The notes: generated by a model from the letters alone, not told the origin. A stretch of 64,000 nt of DNA from Desulfobotulus pelophilus (GCF_026155325.1 NZ_JAPFPW010000011.1:87275-151274); one strand, 5' to 3'; shown: positions 53,689 to 63,307, numbered from the stretch's first letter. Numbers and translations are program-made.

Positions 53689-55383
53689 TCACATCAGCCC
53701 GTAATCGCGCATTTTAATAAACAGGGTTTTTCTGTGAATTCCAAGTATTGTCGCCGTACGTGCCTTTTGCCAGTTGTTTTCTTCCAGAACTTTCAGAATG
53801 TGCTGCCGTTCAAAGGCTGCCACAGCATCGCTTAGAACCCTGCTTCCCGATGACAGCGGCGGAGTTCTCGAAGGGAAAAGATTGGGCAGGTCCGTCTGAT
53901 GAAGGGTGAAGAAACGCTGCAGGGTATGCTGCAGTTCCCTCACATTACCGGGCCAGTCATGATGCAGGAGTGCTTCCATCATCCCCGGAGGTATGGCGGG
54001 CGCTGATTTGGGTTGCTGATGGACAAAATGATCCACCAGAAGAGGGATGTCTTCCCGTCGTTCCCGCAAGGGAGGCAGATGGATGGCAAGGATATTGATA
54101 CGGTAAAAGAAATCTTCCCGCATGCGTCCTTCGCGGACTTCTTTTGTCAGATCCCTGTTGGTTGCGGCAATGAGCCGGAAATCTGATTTTTGCGGAGAGG
54201 TGCCCCCCAGAGGAAAATATTCTCCGTACTCCAGTGCCCGCAGGAGTTTTACCTGAAGGGGCATACCCATTTCTCCTATTTCATCCAGAAAAAGGGTGGC
54301 GCCATGGGCCATGGCAAGGTACCCTTTTTTGTCCTGATGGGCACCGCTGAAAGCGCCTTTTTTGTAGCCAAAAAACTCACTTTCCAGAATGCCGGGGGCA
54401 ATGGCTCCACAGTTAACCGCGATAAAAGGCCGGTTTTTTCTTCTCCCACTTTTATGGACAGCCTGGGCCACCAGCTCTTTTCCGGTTCCGGATTCACCTG
54501 TAATGAGAAGAGTTTCTGTGGATGCAGCCGCCTTAAGAATATATTCGTACACTTTCTGTATGGCAGTGCTTTTTCCCACAATATCACCAAAACGATATCG
54601 TTCTCCCATATCAGAGCGAAGTTTTCTGTTTTCATTCCTAAGGTGGCTGGCTTTGATTCGGAGGCTTTCCGCTTCCCGTTGCTGTTCCGTTGCATCGGTC
54701 ATCATGACCTGAACCAGCTGGACTATACCCGTAGCGTCAAAAATGGGTGCGGCAATGGTGTCATACCAGCGGTCATCTTCGGGATCATGGACTCGGCGGC
54801 GCAGAACCTTCCCCCCAAAAACTTCCCGGCGCATGCTTTCCCTGCGGAGTTCTGGCAGGGGGATAATGCGGGTGACATCCATGCCGGTGGCATCGCAGCG
54901 GAGGCGGCGGATCAGGGGCTGGTTGACGTATTCCACGATGAGGCTGCGGTTAAAAACGCACAGATAACCGCTGAAGTGATCAATCATGGCTTTGAACTGG
55001 GCTTCCTGTTTGCGCAGGGCTGCTTCGGTTTTCAGGAAAATGCTGATATCGGAAAAGGATGCCACGCTCCGTGTTGAATCGGGGATCATGGAAACCCGAA
55101 CGCTTACATGAATGCGGCTTTCATTTTTTCCCATGAGTCGGCATGTATAGGTAGTGGGGGCACTGCCTGAATCCTGTCGTCTCATACGGTGGTAGCGGAT
55201 CATACGGTCTCTGTCTTCCGGAGCCACAAATTCGGTCCAGAGGCAGAAGGGCAGGGGCCATGGCCGGTTGACCAGCGTGCAGAATGTCTGGTTGGCAAGG
55301 GTGATGGCATGGTTCTCTTCTATGATGATCATGCCTGTACCCGTGTTTTCGAAAATACTCTTATAGGTATCCAGAGAAATCAT
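53689..55383 (-). CDS. PAS-containing sigma-54-dependent transcriptional activator
   Basis: 564 residues. Two PAS domains (about 5-110, SIFENTGTGMIIIEENHAITL; about 130-240, MIDHFSGYLCVFNRSLIVEYVN), coiled linker, AAA+ domain (about 270-500, Walker A GESGTGKE, GAFSGA loop, Walker B GATLFLDEIGEMG) and Fis-type HTH (NWQKARTATILGIHRKTLFIK). There is no receiver, so it senses directly, for example a small ligand or redox through PAS. GAFSGA is an accepted variant of GAFTGA. It is divergent from a small membrane-protein gene, which may be its target. Confidence 0.93.
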   Translation of the reverse strand: MISLDTYKSIFENTGTGMIIIEENHAITLANQTFCTLVNRPWPLPFCLWTEFVAPEDRDRMIRYHRMRRQDSGSAPTTYTCRLMGKNESRIHVSVRVSMIPDSTRSVASFSDISIFLKTEAALRKQEAQFKAMIDHFSGYLCVFNRSLIVEYVNQPLIRRLRCDATGMDVTRIIPLPELRRESMRREVFGGKVLRRRVHDPEDDRWYDTIAAPIFDATGIVQLVQVMMTDATEQQREAESLRIKASHLRNENRKLRSDMGERYRFGDIVGKSTAIQKVYEYILKAAASTETLLITGESGTGKELVAQAVHKSGRRKNRPFIAVNCGAIAPGILESEFFGYKKGAFSGAHQDKKGYLAMAHGATLFLDEIGEMGMPLQVKLLRALEYGEYFPLGGTSPQKSDFRLIAATNRDLTKEVREGRMREDFFYRINILAIHLPPLRERREDIPLLVDHFVHQQPKSAPAIPPGMMEALLHHDWPGNVRELQHTLQRFFTLHQTDLPNLFPSRTPPLSSGSRVLSDAVAAFERQHILKVLEENNWQKARTATILGIHRKTLFIKMRDYGLM

Positions 55384-55569
55384 GGGAGATATGGATCCTG
55401 GTTCTGCGTCTGGTTTGTTGTATGGTACCAGGTTTCGGTTTTAATGGTTTCTTTCTGTCCGTATACAGGCTTTACATTTTCCTGCGCTGGCAGTAGGTTC
55501 CCCTCAGGCCAGTGTTTCTTACGTTGCTGGTTGCGGATATTTTTTTGATTTAAAAGCAGGGTTATTGAT

Positions 55570-55911
55570 ATGGACTTTAGTGTTTTTGAAATTCTCATGC
55601 TGGTTTGTTTCGGTTTTGCATGGCCTGTATCCATATGGAAATCCTGGCACTCCCGAACCAATGGGGGGAAAAGCCCGGTATTTCTTGTGATTGTGTGCCT
55701 TGGTTATGTAGCCGGCGTGCTTCATAAACTGATCTATCAGTATGATGCGGTGATATGGCTCTATGCCATGAACGGTATTCTTGTTTTTTGTGATCTGCTT
55801 CTTTATGTTCGTAATTTTTTTATTATGCGCAAAGAGGCCCTTGTACCCCGTGAAGTCTGTCTCCCGGATCTGGCGGACCCACCCCTTCATAAAACGGCAA
55901 AGCACCACTGA
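55570..55911 (+). CDS. Small conserved-type membrane protein, function unknown
   Basis: 113 residues with three hydrophobic helices (about 5-22, 36-54, 61-85) and a basic, positive C-terminal tail (RNFFIMRKEALVPREV). AGGGTT lies upstream of the ATG. The alternating helix pattern (FAWPVSIWKSW, YVAGVLHKLIYQYDAVIWLY) resembles small membrane proteins of the PQ-loop/SemiSWEET size, but I do not claim that family. It overlaps the end of the metallo-hydrolase gene by 25 bases, tail to tail. It may be controlled by the divergent PAS sigma-54 activator. Confidence 0.75.
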   Translation: MDFSVFEILMLVCFGFAWPVSIWKSWHSRTNGGKSPVFLVIVCLGYVAGVLHKLIYQYDAVIWLYAMNGILVFCDLLLYVRNFFIMRKEALVPREVCLPDLADPPLHKTAKHH

Positions 55912-56873
55912 ACACCCTTTTTTCTTGCCCTGATTTTTTTTTCTTCTATAAGCATGCGCAGGGTCAGCAGAACCCAGCCTTCCGCACTGAGGCGCATAAC
56001 TGCGGAAGACCGTGGGTACAGCTGTTTGATCAGGCTGTGGAAAGCAATGCCTTCTTTGCTGGCACGGAGAACATGGTGGAGTACCCGAGCTGTGCGTTTT
56101 TTGGAATGGGCAAGGGCTTTGGCAAGATGAACGGCGGGGGCCTCTATGGGGGAACCATGGGCCGGGAATATTCTGTTCAGAGGAAGAGAAGACAGCCTGG
56201 CAAGGCTGTCTTCATAATCGTTGATATTACTTCTGGGAGGCCCGAGCCATGGAGTCATGGTCCGAAGTACAAGGTCTCCTGAAAAGATCAGCCCTTCCGC
56301 AGGGCAGTAAAGGGCTATGTGATCATCCGCATGTCCCGGAACCGGCAGGGTTGTCAGAATACGATTTCCAGCTTTCAGGGTATGGGCCGGAGGAATGATG
56401 ATATCGGGATCGGGAATCCAGTGCACACCGCAGAGTCTGTCCTGCATCCATTCAAGAAAGGGCAGTACAACACGGGTAAGCGTGGGCGCATGGGGGCGTA
56501 GCAGGCCGGGATTTTCCTGCCATGCTTTCCTGTAGGCCCTTTCAGACCCGGTTCTGGCTGCCATGGCGGGTGTGAGCAGGATGTTTGCTCCCGTGTGTTG
56601 CCGGAGAGGTGCCATCCCTGCAAAATGATCCGTATGGGCATGGGAAATCAGTATGTTCTCCAGCCCGCCTTTCTCCCCCCTTTTGCGCATGAGTTTGAAA
56701 ATATTTTCCAGATCCCTGATCACATACCCGACATCAGACCGGGTTCCGTAGCCCGCATCCCAGAGGAGTCCGTCCTTGCCTCCAAAGTAATAAAGATTGA
56801 CCGGCGGTTTGAGAACGGAAACGGGTGAAGGGACCAGAATCCGGAAAATATTATGCGCCACTTCCTGAATCAT
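55887..56873 (-). CDS. Metallo-beta-lactamase-fold hydrolase with C-terminal winged helix
   Basis: 328 residues. Zinc motif HAHTDHFAG (His78, His80, Asp82, His83), LPVPGHADDHIALY and the FSGDLVL aspartate, then IFPAHGSPI. The C-terminal 80 residues look like the short helical/winged domain seen in LACTB2/RNase Z-like glyoxalase II relatives. It could be a hydrolase of thioesters, lactones or RNA. Its ATG overlaps the LysR-gene stop by four bases (ATGA), so regulator and enzyme are co-translated. Confidence 0.88.
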   Translation of the reverse strand: MIQEVAHNIFRILVPSPVSVLKPPVNLYYFGGKDGLLWDAGYGTRSDVGYVIRDLENIFKLMRKRGEKGGLENILISHAHTDHFAGMAPLRQHTGANILLTPAMAARTGSERAYRKAWQENPGLLRPHAPTLTRVVLPFLEWMQDRLCGVHWIPDPDIIIPPAHTLKAGNRILTTLPVPGHADDHIALYCPAEGLIFSGDLVLRTMTPWLGPPRSNINDYEDSLARLSSLPLNRIFPAHGSPIEAPAVHLAKALAHSKKRTARVLHHVLRASKEGIAFHSLIKQLYPRSSAVMRLSAEGWVLLTLRMLIEEKKIRARKKGVQWCFAVL

Positions 56874-57778
56874 TGCAGACCCTTTATGGCCTTTTCATCA
56901 TTCTGGTTCAGAGCATTTTTAACGATGGTGGAAAATGTTTCCATGGGCCGGGTTTCGTATTTATCTCTATGCAGCAGCCTGTAAAAGCGCCTTGGGAAAC
57001 GGATGGTTTTTAATGGCACAGCAAACAGCTTTTTCTGCTCCAGTTCCGGCCGGATGGCGTAGGGAGACATGCAGCTGAGGGTATCGGAATTCTGCAGTAC
57101 TCTCTTGACGGATTCTGTGTGGTCGAATTCAAGGAAAACATTGAGATGGACAGCCTGGTCGCCCAGTCCCTGAAGAAAGGTGTCTCGTGTGCCTGATCCA
57201 GGTTCTCGCAGAAGCCATCGCCTTGAAAGCAGACTCTGCATGGAATAGGGACCTTTGGATGCAAATCCGGCATCAGAGGAAACCACAATCATTTCCTCCT
57301 CTCCGATGGGAGCCGACATGACCACAGCGCTCTGTACTTCCCCTTCCACAAAACCCATATCCAGTTTTCCATTTTCCACATTCTGCGTGATTTCACTGGA
57401 GTTGGCAGAGGTAGTGGTGATGGATACATCTGGATAGAGATCCCGAAAGCGGTAAAGAATCTGTGGCAATACATAGTCTGCAATGGTTGCGGAAGCGCCG
57501 ATATGCATGTGGCCGCTCATACGTTCTCCCTTGAACAGGCCTATGGTGTCATGGAACTGTTGCATGAGAGGGCCGAGGCGCTCGGAAAGGGCCCTCCCGT
57601 TTTCATTGAGCACGAGACGGCGGTTAAGGCGGTCAAAAAGAGGAATGCCCACTTCGTTTTCCAGCTCTTTCAAAGCGCTGGAAACGGCCGCCTGAGTAAG
57701 GAAATGCTGTTCAGCAACCTTGCGGACATGGGGGGTTCGGGCCAGTGAAAGAAATAGTTCCAGTTGGCGAAAGGTCAT
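56870..57778 (-). CDS. LysR-family transcriptional regulator
   Basis: About 302 residues. N-terminal winged HTH (MTFRQLELFLSLARTPHVRKVAEQHFLTQAAVSSALKELENEVG, seen in parts) and a type 2 periplasmic-binding-like effector domain (HMHIGASATIADYVLPQIL, DMGFVEGEV, LLREPGSGTRDTF). The GASATIADYVLP/EPGSGTR pattern is close to CysB/CbbR-like members. The start at 57778 has GGAGAT upstream; the in-frame upstream codons to 57832 lack support. Translationally coupled to the metallo-hydrolase gene, an arrangement usually indicating co-regulation. Confidence 0.92.
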   Translation of the reverse strand: MTFRQLELFLSLARTPHVRKVAEQHFLTQAAVSSALKELENEVGIPLFDRLNRRLVLNENGRALSERLGPLMQQFHDTIGLFKGERMSGHMHIGASATIADYVLPQILYRFRDLYPDVSITTTSANSSEITQNVENGKLDMGFVEGEVQSAVVMSAPIGEEEMIVVSSDAGFASKGPYSMQSLLSRRWLLREPGSGTRDTFLQGLGDQAVHLNVFLEFDHTESVKRVLQNSDTLSCMSPYAIRPELEQKKLFAVPLKTIRFPRRFYRLLHRDKYETRPMETFSTIVKNALNQNDEKAIKGLQ

Positions 57779-58034
57779 GGTATCTCCGTGGCATGGGCAG
57801 ACAGATGGCATGAAACGGCCTCTGGCTGACAAGGGGTTTTGGACAGATTCCCTTGTAAGAAAAAAATAGAAAAGGGTGCGTTTGTTTTTTGTCTCAGGGT
57901 TGTAATTTTATGGGAAGCAAGTCTTTTTAAGGCTTTATGGCAATCTGCTTCCGTTGCAAATAATAAAAAAAAATTATGTCTTTGTCTAGAATTATCAATT
58001 TGTTTTTTTGCAAATGCAGGCGTATAGTCTTTTT

Positions 58035-58193
58035 CAGCGTACGGGTTGTACCGGATAAACCCCTTTTTGACACGATAAAGGATTCCCTGGTTTTTTTGGA
58101 AAAAAACCTGTGCGCAGCACACATCACACCTCCATCATAAGTACAATACCTCCCCTTAAGGAAACGCCGGACTAAGTCCGGCGTTTCCTTTTT
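58035..58193 (+). ncRNA. Candidate small RNA ending in a strong terminator
   Basis: The terminator at 58158-58193 has no plus-strand gene in front of it. A weak promoter (TTTGTT-N18-TATAGT, -10 at 58022-58027) would give a transcript of about 160 bases. It carries two C-rich single-stranded stretches, ACACCTCC (58126-58133) and TACCTCCCC (58147-58155), complementary to ribosome-binding sites. This is a hypothesis; no RNA family is recognised. Confidence 0.3.
58158..58193 (+). terminator. Strong intrinsic terminator in the 57.8-58.6 kb gap
   Basis: AAGGAAACGCCGGACT / AAGTCCGGCGTTTCCTT is a nearly perfect stem of about 15 bases with a minimal loop, followed by a T-run on the plus strand. No known gene ends just before it. 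Confidence 0.85.
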
Positions 58194-58582
58194 GAAGCAT
58201 TCGTACACATTCAGACAAAGCCTGTATTAGAATCAAGACTTCTGTTTGGCAAGGAAAAAGAGCTTAAAAAACGGGAACTCTTTTGTTTCCTCTCTGGACA
58301 TCAGTTCTTTGATGGTGTAAAAAACACCCAAATTCCCAAACGAGAAATGCAGGAAAACTCCACCGTTGGATGTCAGCAGAAGCATTATTTCGGTTGAATG
58401 CAGCCCTGCTGCTCATCCTACAATCTTATGGATGACCTTTCCTTGCTACTTATCCGCTTCATGCCACAGATCTGGTAAGACATTCCTGATAAAAACAACG
58501 TTTGGCCTTGCGAACCGGGAGGAATTTCCGTGTCGTCGGAATGGAAGCGGCAGGGAAGAGAAACTGGGAGTCCGGCTGAATA

Positions 58583-59683
58583 ATGGAAAAGGAACGAAAG
58601 GGGCATATATCTGTGGAGGATGAAACAGGGCAGGGGGCTGTTACCGTAAAAATTGTGGGCCGCGTACCACCGGCGTGGCTTGAGCGTCAACTCCCGGGAA
58701 AGGACGGTGTCTGGTCCGATTGTCTGTTTGTAACGGACCCTCATGAAAGGAACTATGACTGGCTGGTTGTTTACCATGACCTTGCCCCTTTAAAAGAAGG
58801 CATGGGTATGGAGATGCTGGCATGTCCGCATCAGAAAACCATTCTTGTGACCACAGAGCCTTCCTCCATTACGGTTTACGGAACGGATTATCTGAAGCAG
58901 TTCGGAATCATCATTACCAGTCAGGATCCCTGGGTCATCGGTCATCCCAATGCCGTGTTTACCAAGCCCGGACTCCTCTGGTTTTATGGTATGAACGAAG
59001 AGAATGGCTCCTTTATTTCTTATGATGATCTGAAGTCCATGTCTCTACCTGTAAAAGAGAAAAATCTTTCCACGGTCTGCTCGAGTCGCAGGGGCAGATT
59101 TACGCTTCATAGTAAGAGAGTGGATTTTACCCGGCGTCTTAAAGCCTGTCTGCCGGAAATGGATGTTTTTGGTCATGGTGTTAAGCCCATGGCTGATAAG
59201 GCAGAGGCACTGGATCCCTACCGCTATCATATTACCATAGAAAACCACATCTACCGTCATCATCTCACAGAAAAACTTCCCGACGCTTTTCTCGGCCATA
59301 CTCTTCCTTTTTACTACGGATGCCCCAATGCCAGTGATTATTTTCCTAAGGGAAGTTTTGTACCGATCAATATTCATGATTTTAATAAAACACTGGATAT
59401 TATTAAAAGTACCATAGCTAACAATGAATATGAAGACAGGCTCCCCTATATTCTGGAAGCCAGAAGAAGGGTACTGGAAGATTATAACCTTTTTGAAGTT
59501 ATCGAGAAGGTGATCCGTACGAATCCGGATGGTCCGGAGATACATCCCGGTACCTTGAGTGGCTGCATCATGAACCGGCAGGTTTTGCGGGTCAAAAAGC
59601 CCATGGCAGGTATCCGGAGTCTTTGGGAAAAGGTGGAGATTAAAGGTCGCCACTGGATAGGACGCATGGTACCGGACCGATAA
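58583..59683 (+). CDS. Glycosyltransferase family 10 (fucosyltransferase)
   Basis: 366 residues, no membrane segment. The C-terminal half shows the GT10 core: YRYHITIENHIYRHHLTEKLPDAF, then LPFYYGCPNASDYFPKGSFVPINIHDF, matching the FxLxxENS..YxTEKL..PVYxG..PxxSFI pattern of alpha-1,3/1,4 fucosyltransferases that use GDP-fucose. The N-terminal region is divergent. Genes for GDP-fucose synthesis (gmd, fcl) follow on the same strand, which strongly supports GDP-L-fucose as donor. The acceptor is probably O-antigen or capsule. The start at 58583 has only a weak, distant SD. Confidence 0.88.
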   Translation: MEKERKGHISVEDETGQGAVTVKIVGRVPPAWLERQLPGKDGVWSDCLFVTDPHERNYDWLVVYHDLAPLKEGMGMEMLACPHQKTILVTTEPSSITVYGTDYLKQFGIIITSQDPWVIGHPNAVFTKPGLLWFYGMNEENGSFISYDDLKSMSLPVKEKNLSTVCSSRRGRFTLHSKRVDFTRRLKACLPEMDVFGHGVKPMADKAEALDPYRYHITIENHIYRHHLTEKLPDAFLGHTLPFYYGCPNASDYFPKGSFVPINIHDFNKTLDIIKSTIANNEYEDRLPYILEARRRVLEDYNLFEVIEKVIRTNPDGPEIHPGTLSGCIMNRQVLRVKKPMAGIRSLWEKVEIKGRHWIGRMVPDR

Positions 59684-59764
59684 GTTGTATGGTTCCGCCA
59701 CAGGTTTTTACTTCACAGCTTTGTTCCGGATATGACATTTCGGAACCCAGTCAGGGAGAGCCCC

Positions 59765-60907
59765 ATGAAGAAGGCTTTAATAACGGGTGTAACGGGCCAG
59801 GACGGCAGCTACCTTGCTGAATTTTTGCTGGAAAAGGGTTACGAGGTCCATGGGATCAAGAGAAGGGCCTCTCTTTTCAATACCCAGAGAATAGATCATA
59901 TTTATGAGGATCCCCATGTGGAAGATGCCCGTTTCCGGCTTCACTACGGGGATCTTACGGATTCTTCCAACCTGATCCGCATTGTTCAGGAGGTACAGCC
60001 AGATGAAATCTATAATCTGGCTGCCCAGAGTCATGTGGCTGTAAGCTTTGAATCCCCCGAATATACAGCCGATGTGGATGCTCTTGGCACATTGCGTATT
60101 CTGGAGGCCATACGAATACTGGGGCTGGAGCAAAAAACACGTTTTTATCAGGCCAGTACCAGTGAGCTTTTTGGTCTGGTACAGGAAACACCTCAGAAGG
60201 AAACGACTCCTTTTTATCCCCGCAGTCCTTATGCTGCTGCCAAACTTTATGCCTACTGGATTACGGTAAACTATCGTGAGGCGTATGGTATGTACGCCTG
60301 TAACGGGATTCTTTTCAACCATGAATCTCCCCGCAGGGGGGAGACTTTTGTAACCCGCAAAATTACCCGTGGTCTTGCTAATATGGCTCAGGGGGTGGAA
60401 TCATGCCTGTATCTGGGGAATCTGAATGCCCTGCGTGACTGGGGTCATGCCAGGGATTTTGTGCGGATGCAGTGGATGATGCTGCAACAGGAAAGGCCCG
60501 ACGATTTTATCATTGCCACTGGAAAGCAGTATAGTGTTCGGGATTTTATTCTGTGGAGTGCGGCAGAACTGGGAATTTTTCTTCGCTTTGAAGGGGAAGG
60601 CGTGGCAGAGCAGGGGATAGTGGTCAGGGTTGAAGGGAAGGATGCCCCGGCTGTTCGTGTCGGAGATGTTCTGGTTCGTATCGATCCCCATTACTTCAGG
60701 CCTACGGAAGTGGAAACCCTTCTTGGTGACCCGACAAAGGCCCGTGAACAACTGGGGTGGGAACCGGAAATTACGGCACAGTCCATGTGCGCTGAGATGG
60801 TAAGGGAAGATCTCCGGTTGGCCAAACGCCATGCTCTTTTACAAAAACACGGATATGAAGTACTGCTGCCCTGTGAGCAGCGTAGCATTTCCGAAAAGAA
60901 CAAGTGA
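59765..60907 (+). CDS. gmd: GDP-mannose 4,6-dehydratase
   Basis: About 380 residues, short-chain dehydrogenase fold. NADP-binding [16 protein letters not shown], catalytic STSELFG with Thr/Glu, YxxxK at Tyr156/Lys160 ([10 protein letters not shown]) and [22 protein letters not shown], diagnostic for Gmd. It makes GDP-4-keto-6-deoxymannose, the first step to GDP-L-fucose. AGGGAGAG precedes the ATG at 59765. It lies about 80 bases after the fucosyltransferase and about 100 bases before fcl. Confidence 0.96.
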   Translation: MKKALITGVTGQDGSYLAEFLLEKGYEVHGIKRRASLFNTQRIDHIYEDPHVEDARFRLHYGDLTDSSNLIRIVQEVQPDEIYNLAAQSHVAVSFESPEYTADVDALGTLRILEAIRILGLEQKTRFYQASTSELFGLVQETPQKETTPFYPRSPYAAAKLYAYWITVNYREAYGMYACNGILFNHESPRRGETFVTRKITRGLANMAQGVESCLYLGNLNALRDWGHARDFVRMQWMMLQQERPDDFIIATGKQYSVRDFILWSAAELGIFLRFEGEGVAEQGIVVRVEGKDAPAVRVGDVLVRIDPHYFRPTEVETLLGDPTKAREQLGWEPEITAQSMCAEMVREDLRLAKRHALLQKHGYEVLLPCEQRSISEKNK

Positions 60908-61004
60908 CTTTCATTCCATTTTTTGGCACTATGCACCCGGTCTGCTTCTGAGGGCCGGGAGTATGGTTGTTAGTCCGCCAACATTCGGGATGGAGGAAAA
61001 CCGG

Positions 61005-61967
61005 GTGAAAATTTATGTTGCAGGGCACAGAGGAATGGTGGGCAGTGCCATTGTTCGCCGCCTGAATGCCTCTCCGGATCATATTGTGGTCACCCGTACC
61101 CGCCGTGAGCTGGATCTTTTGAATCAGAAAGAGGTTTTTGATTTTTTTGACAAAGAAAAGCCGGATCAGGTTTACCTCGCAGCAGCAAAGGTTGGCGGTA
61201 TTCATGCCAACAACACGTTCCCTGCTGAATTTATATATGAAAATCTTGTGATCCAAGCCAACATTATTCATGCTGCCCACAGAAGCGGAATAGAACGCCT
61301 GCTTTTTCTGGGAAGCAGTTGTATCTATCCTGTACGAGCCAGCCAGCCCATGGCGGAAAATGCCCTCCTTACCGGCCTTCCGGAACCCACCAACGAACCC
61401 TATGCCATTGCTAAAATTGCCGGAATCAAGCTTTGTGAAAGTTATAACCGACAGTATGGCAGGGATTACCGCAGTGTGATGCCTACCAACCTCTACGGTC
61501 CGGGAGATAACTTTCATCCGGAGAACAGCCATGTCATTCCCGGACTTTTGCGCCGTTTCCATGAAGCCGTTACCTCTGGAGCAAAGGAAGTGGTGATATG
61601 GGGAAGCGGAACGGTTATGCGTGAATTCCTTTATGTGGATGATCTGGCCGATGCCTGTGTTCATGTTATGGGGCTGGAACCTGCCGTGTATAAGGCCCAT
61701 ACCCTTCCCATGCTCTCCCATATCAATGTGGGTACGGGAAAGGACTGTACCATCCGGGAGCTGGCAGAAACCATTGCTGAAGTAACGGGTTTTAAAGGCA
61801 AACTGATTTTTGACACGGCACGTCCGGATGGAGCGCCCCGCAAGCTTCTTGACGTTTCCTGCCTTCAGTCTCTGGGATGGCAGGCAAAAACAGGGCTGAA
61901 AGAAGGCTTGGTCAGGGCCTATACCTGGTATAGCAGAGATTTGAAAAGGTCTTCTGATCCTGCCTGA
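61005..61967 (+). CDS. fcl: GDP-L-fucose synthase
   Basis: About 320 residues. Epimerase/reductase that finishes GDP-L-fucose. [41 protein letters not shown], Tyr133/Lys137 in [10 protein letters not shown] and [18 protein letters not shown] are all diagnostic. I use the GTG at 61005, preceded by GGAGG with eight bases of spacing; a frame-consistent ATG at 60990 is poorly placed. Completes the fucose pathway with gmd. Confidence 0.95.
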   Translation: MKIYVAGHRGMVGSAIVRRLNASPDHIVVTRTRRELDLLNQKEVFDFFDKEKPDQVYLAAAKVGGIHANNTFPAEFIYENLVIQANIIHAAHRSGIERLLFLGSSCIYPVRASQPMAENALLTGLPEPTNEPYAIAKIAGIKLCESYNRQYGRDYRSVMPTNLYGPGDNFHPENSHVIPGLLRRFHEAVTSGAKEVVIWGSGTVMREFLYVDDLADACVHVMGLEPAVYKAHTLPMLSHINVGTGKDCTIRELAETIAEVTGFKGKLIFDTARPDGAPRKLLDVSCLQSLGWQAKTGLKEGLVRAYTWYSRDLKRSSDPA

Positions 61968-62327
61968 AGCACGTCTGGCTGTGCTGTTGACTTATGGCCT
62001 GCTGTCGGAGAACGCAAAAATTCTGCCAAGGATGCAGTCCTCGGTGGGAATTGATTCAGCATCACACCTTCCTGACATGATCAATATGGTGGCCGTATCT
62101 ATGGCAGGTATCCGTAATCTGATGGGGAGAACTTATGCCAGGGATTCGATTGTGAAAGATTTTTTATGCTATGTTTGCTGATCAGATGCGTAGCTGTGGA
62201 CAGGTAGATTTTATTGCAAACTTTTCGTGGAAAAGATTGTTTTGGAGTAATCTTTCGTTCATACGCATTGGCGTTGAGGGGGGACCCCCGCTTGACATAT
62301 GATTAAATCTTATCTGTTCATATCATA
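61968..62327. other. Gap between fcl and the insertion-element remnant
   Basis: No supported gene. AAAGATT-N10-AATCTTT (62232-62255) and the GGGGGG-A-CCCCC palindrome (62278-62289), followed by TTGACA, lie just before the tnpA remnant and may mark the left part of the element. Confidence 0.4.
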
Positions 62328-62971
62328 GTGAATAAACTTGTTCCCGCAGACAAAGCCGCAGAAATTTTCGGTGTATCCATACTCACCCTGAGAAGGTGGG
62401 AGGCTGAAGGCCGCATAATGCCGGAGAGAACCCGTTCCGGGCACCGGCGTTATGACCAGCCCTGAAGCCCGAACTTTTTCATGCCCCGTCGGACACCCGC
62501 CGTACCCTGGGCTTGCCCGTGTGTCCAGCCATGACGAGAAAGAGGATCTTGTAAGGCAGAAGCAGGTACTTGACAGGTACTGTGGCCGTCAGGGCTGGAC
62601 TTTCGAGATTCTTTCCGAACTTGGTTCCGGCATGAACTACCAGAAAAAGGGCCTGAAAAGCTCATCGAGGCCATACTTGAAGGCAGCGTGGGCCGCCTGT
62701 TCTCACCCACAAAGACCGCCTGCTCCGCTTGGGTGCGGAACTGATTTTTGCCATCTGCGAAGCCAAATAGGTGGAGGTGGTCATCCCCAACGGGGCTCGC
62801 GGAGCGACGCCAGCCCTGTGCAGCAGGGTGAAGATGTGGATACAGGCCTGGAAGAAGATCAAAGCCAAGGATGTTCTGGAAATCATCATCGTTTTTTCCG
62901 CAAGGTTCTATGGCAGCCGATCCCGGAAAAACAAGAAATTTCTCGAAAACCTGAAAAAGACTGTGGAGTAA
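62328..62971 (+). pseudogene. tnpA: Degraded IS607-type serine recombinase gene (tnpA)
   Basis: A GTG-started 45-codon stretch (VPADKAAEIFGVSILTLRRW..GHRRYDQP) is the MerR-like HTH that begins IS607-family recombinases. The catalytic domain then continues in other frames: LKPELFHAPSDTRRTL, LARVSSHDEKEDLVRQKQVL (catalytic Ser), LGSGMNYQKKGL, LTHKDRLLRLGAELIFAICEAK followed by TAG where a sense codon belongs, and finally KDVLEIIIVFSARFYGSRSRKNKK. At least four frameshifts and one stop separate these pieces, so the gene is dead. Confidence 0.85.
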
Positions 62972-62974
62972 GCC

Positions 62975-63307
62975 ATGCTCATTGCCCATGAGATTGCCCT
63001 GGATCCCAACAAGGCCAGAAAAAAACCTCGCCGTATCCATGCCAGAATCCGCAATATCCGAAACGATGCCCTGCATAAACTCACCTCTTCCCTCACCCGC
63101 AGGTTCGATACGATTGTGGTGGAAGATTATAATGGAAAGGGCATGATGAAAAACCACAAGCTGGCCCGTTCCATCAGCCATAGGGGTTTTTTCAAGTTCC
63201 GCCGTATCGTAAATCCTGTGGAGAAGAAGGCTCTGGCCTTTGCGCAGGGCAGGAGTGAAACCAGCCTCCGGGAAGCAGGAAGTCAGCGCAAAGCTACCTG
63301 TGGCTAG
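62975..63307 (+). pseudogene. tnpB: Internally deleted TnpB gene of the IS607-type element
   Basis: 110 codons open. The first 13 (MLIAHEIALDPNK) are a TnpB N-terminus, but the chain then jumps to the RuvC region (RIHARIRNIRNDALHKL..TIVVEDYNGKGMMKNHKLARSISHRGFFKFRR, with the RuvC-II Glu) and then to a C-terminal tail (RSETSLREAGSQRKATCG), missing most of the wedge and REC lobes, RuvC-I and the zinc-ribbon/RuvC-III part. Both deletions keep the frame. It starts four bases after the tnpA end, the usual order. Activity as an RNA-guided nuclease is not expected. Confidence 0.85.

Larger units (their letters stand above)
57779..58582. other. Eight-hundred-base non-coding gap
   Basis: Apart from the strong terminator at 58158-58193 and the possible small RNA before it, I see no gene. 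Open frames on both strands overlap the LysR start or lack plausible starts. The part 58194-58582 carries no recognisable structure. Confidence 0.4.

Noticed and set aside
57775..58122. A 115-codon minus-strand frame with GGAGGTGTG before its ATG, ending at the LysR start
   Set aside because: The ribosome site is good, but the product is compositionally odd, overlaps the lysR ribosome site and resembles nothing known.
57976..58140. A 54-codon plus-strand frame ending before the strong terminator
   Set aside because: No ribosome site (A-run upstream) and no plausible product; a non-coding RNA is a simpler idea.
61981..62181. A 66-codon plus-strand frame between fcl and the insertion-element remnant
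   Set aside because: No ribosome site, no family, no conserved context.
62452..62991. A 179-codon open frame as an intact recombinase gene
   Set aside because: Only its middle part matches IS607 recombinases; both ends are in wrong frames, so it is a pseudogene segment.
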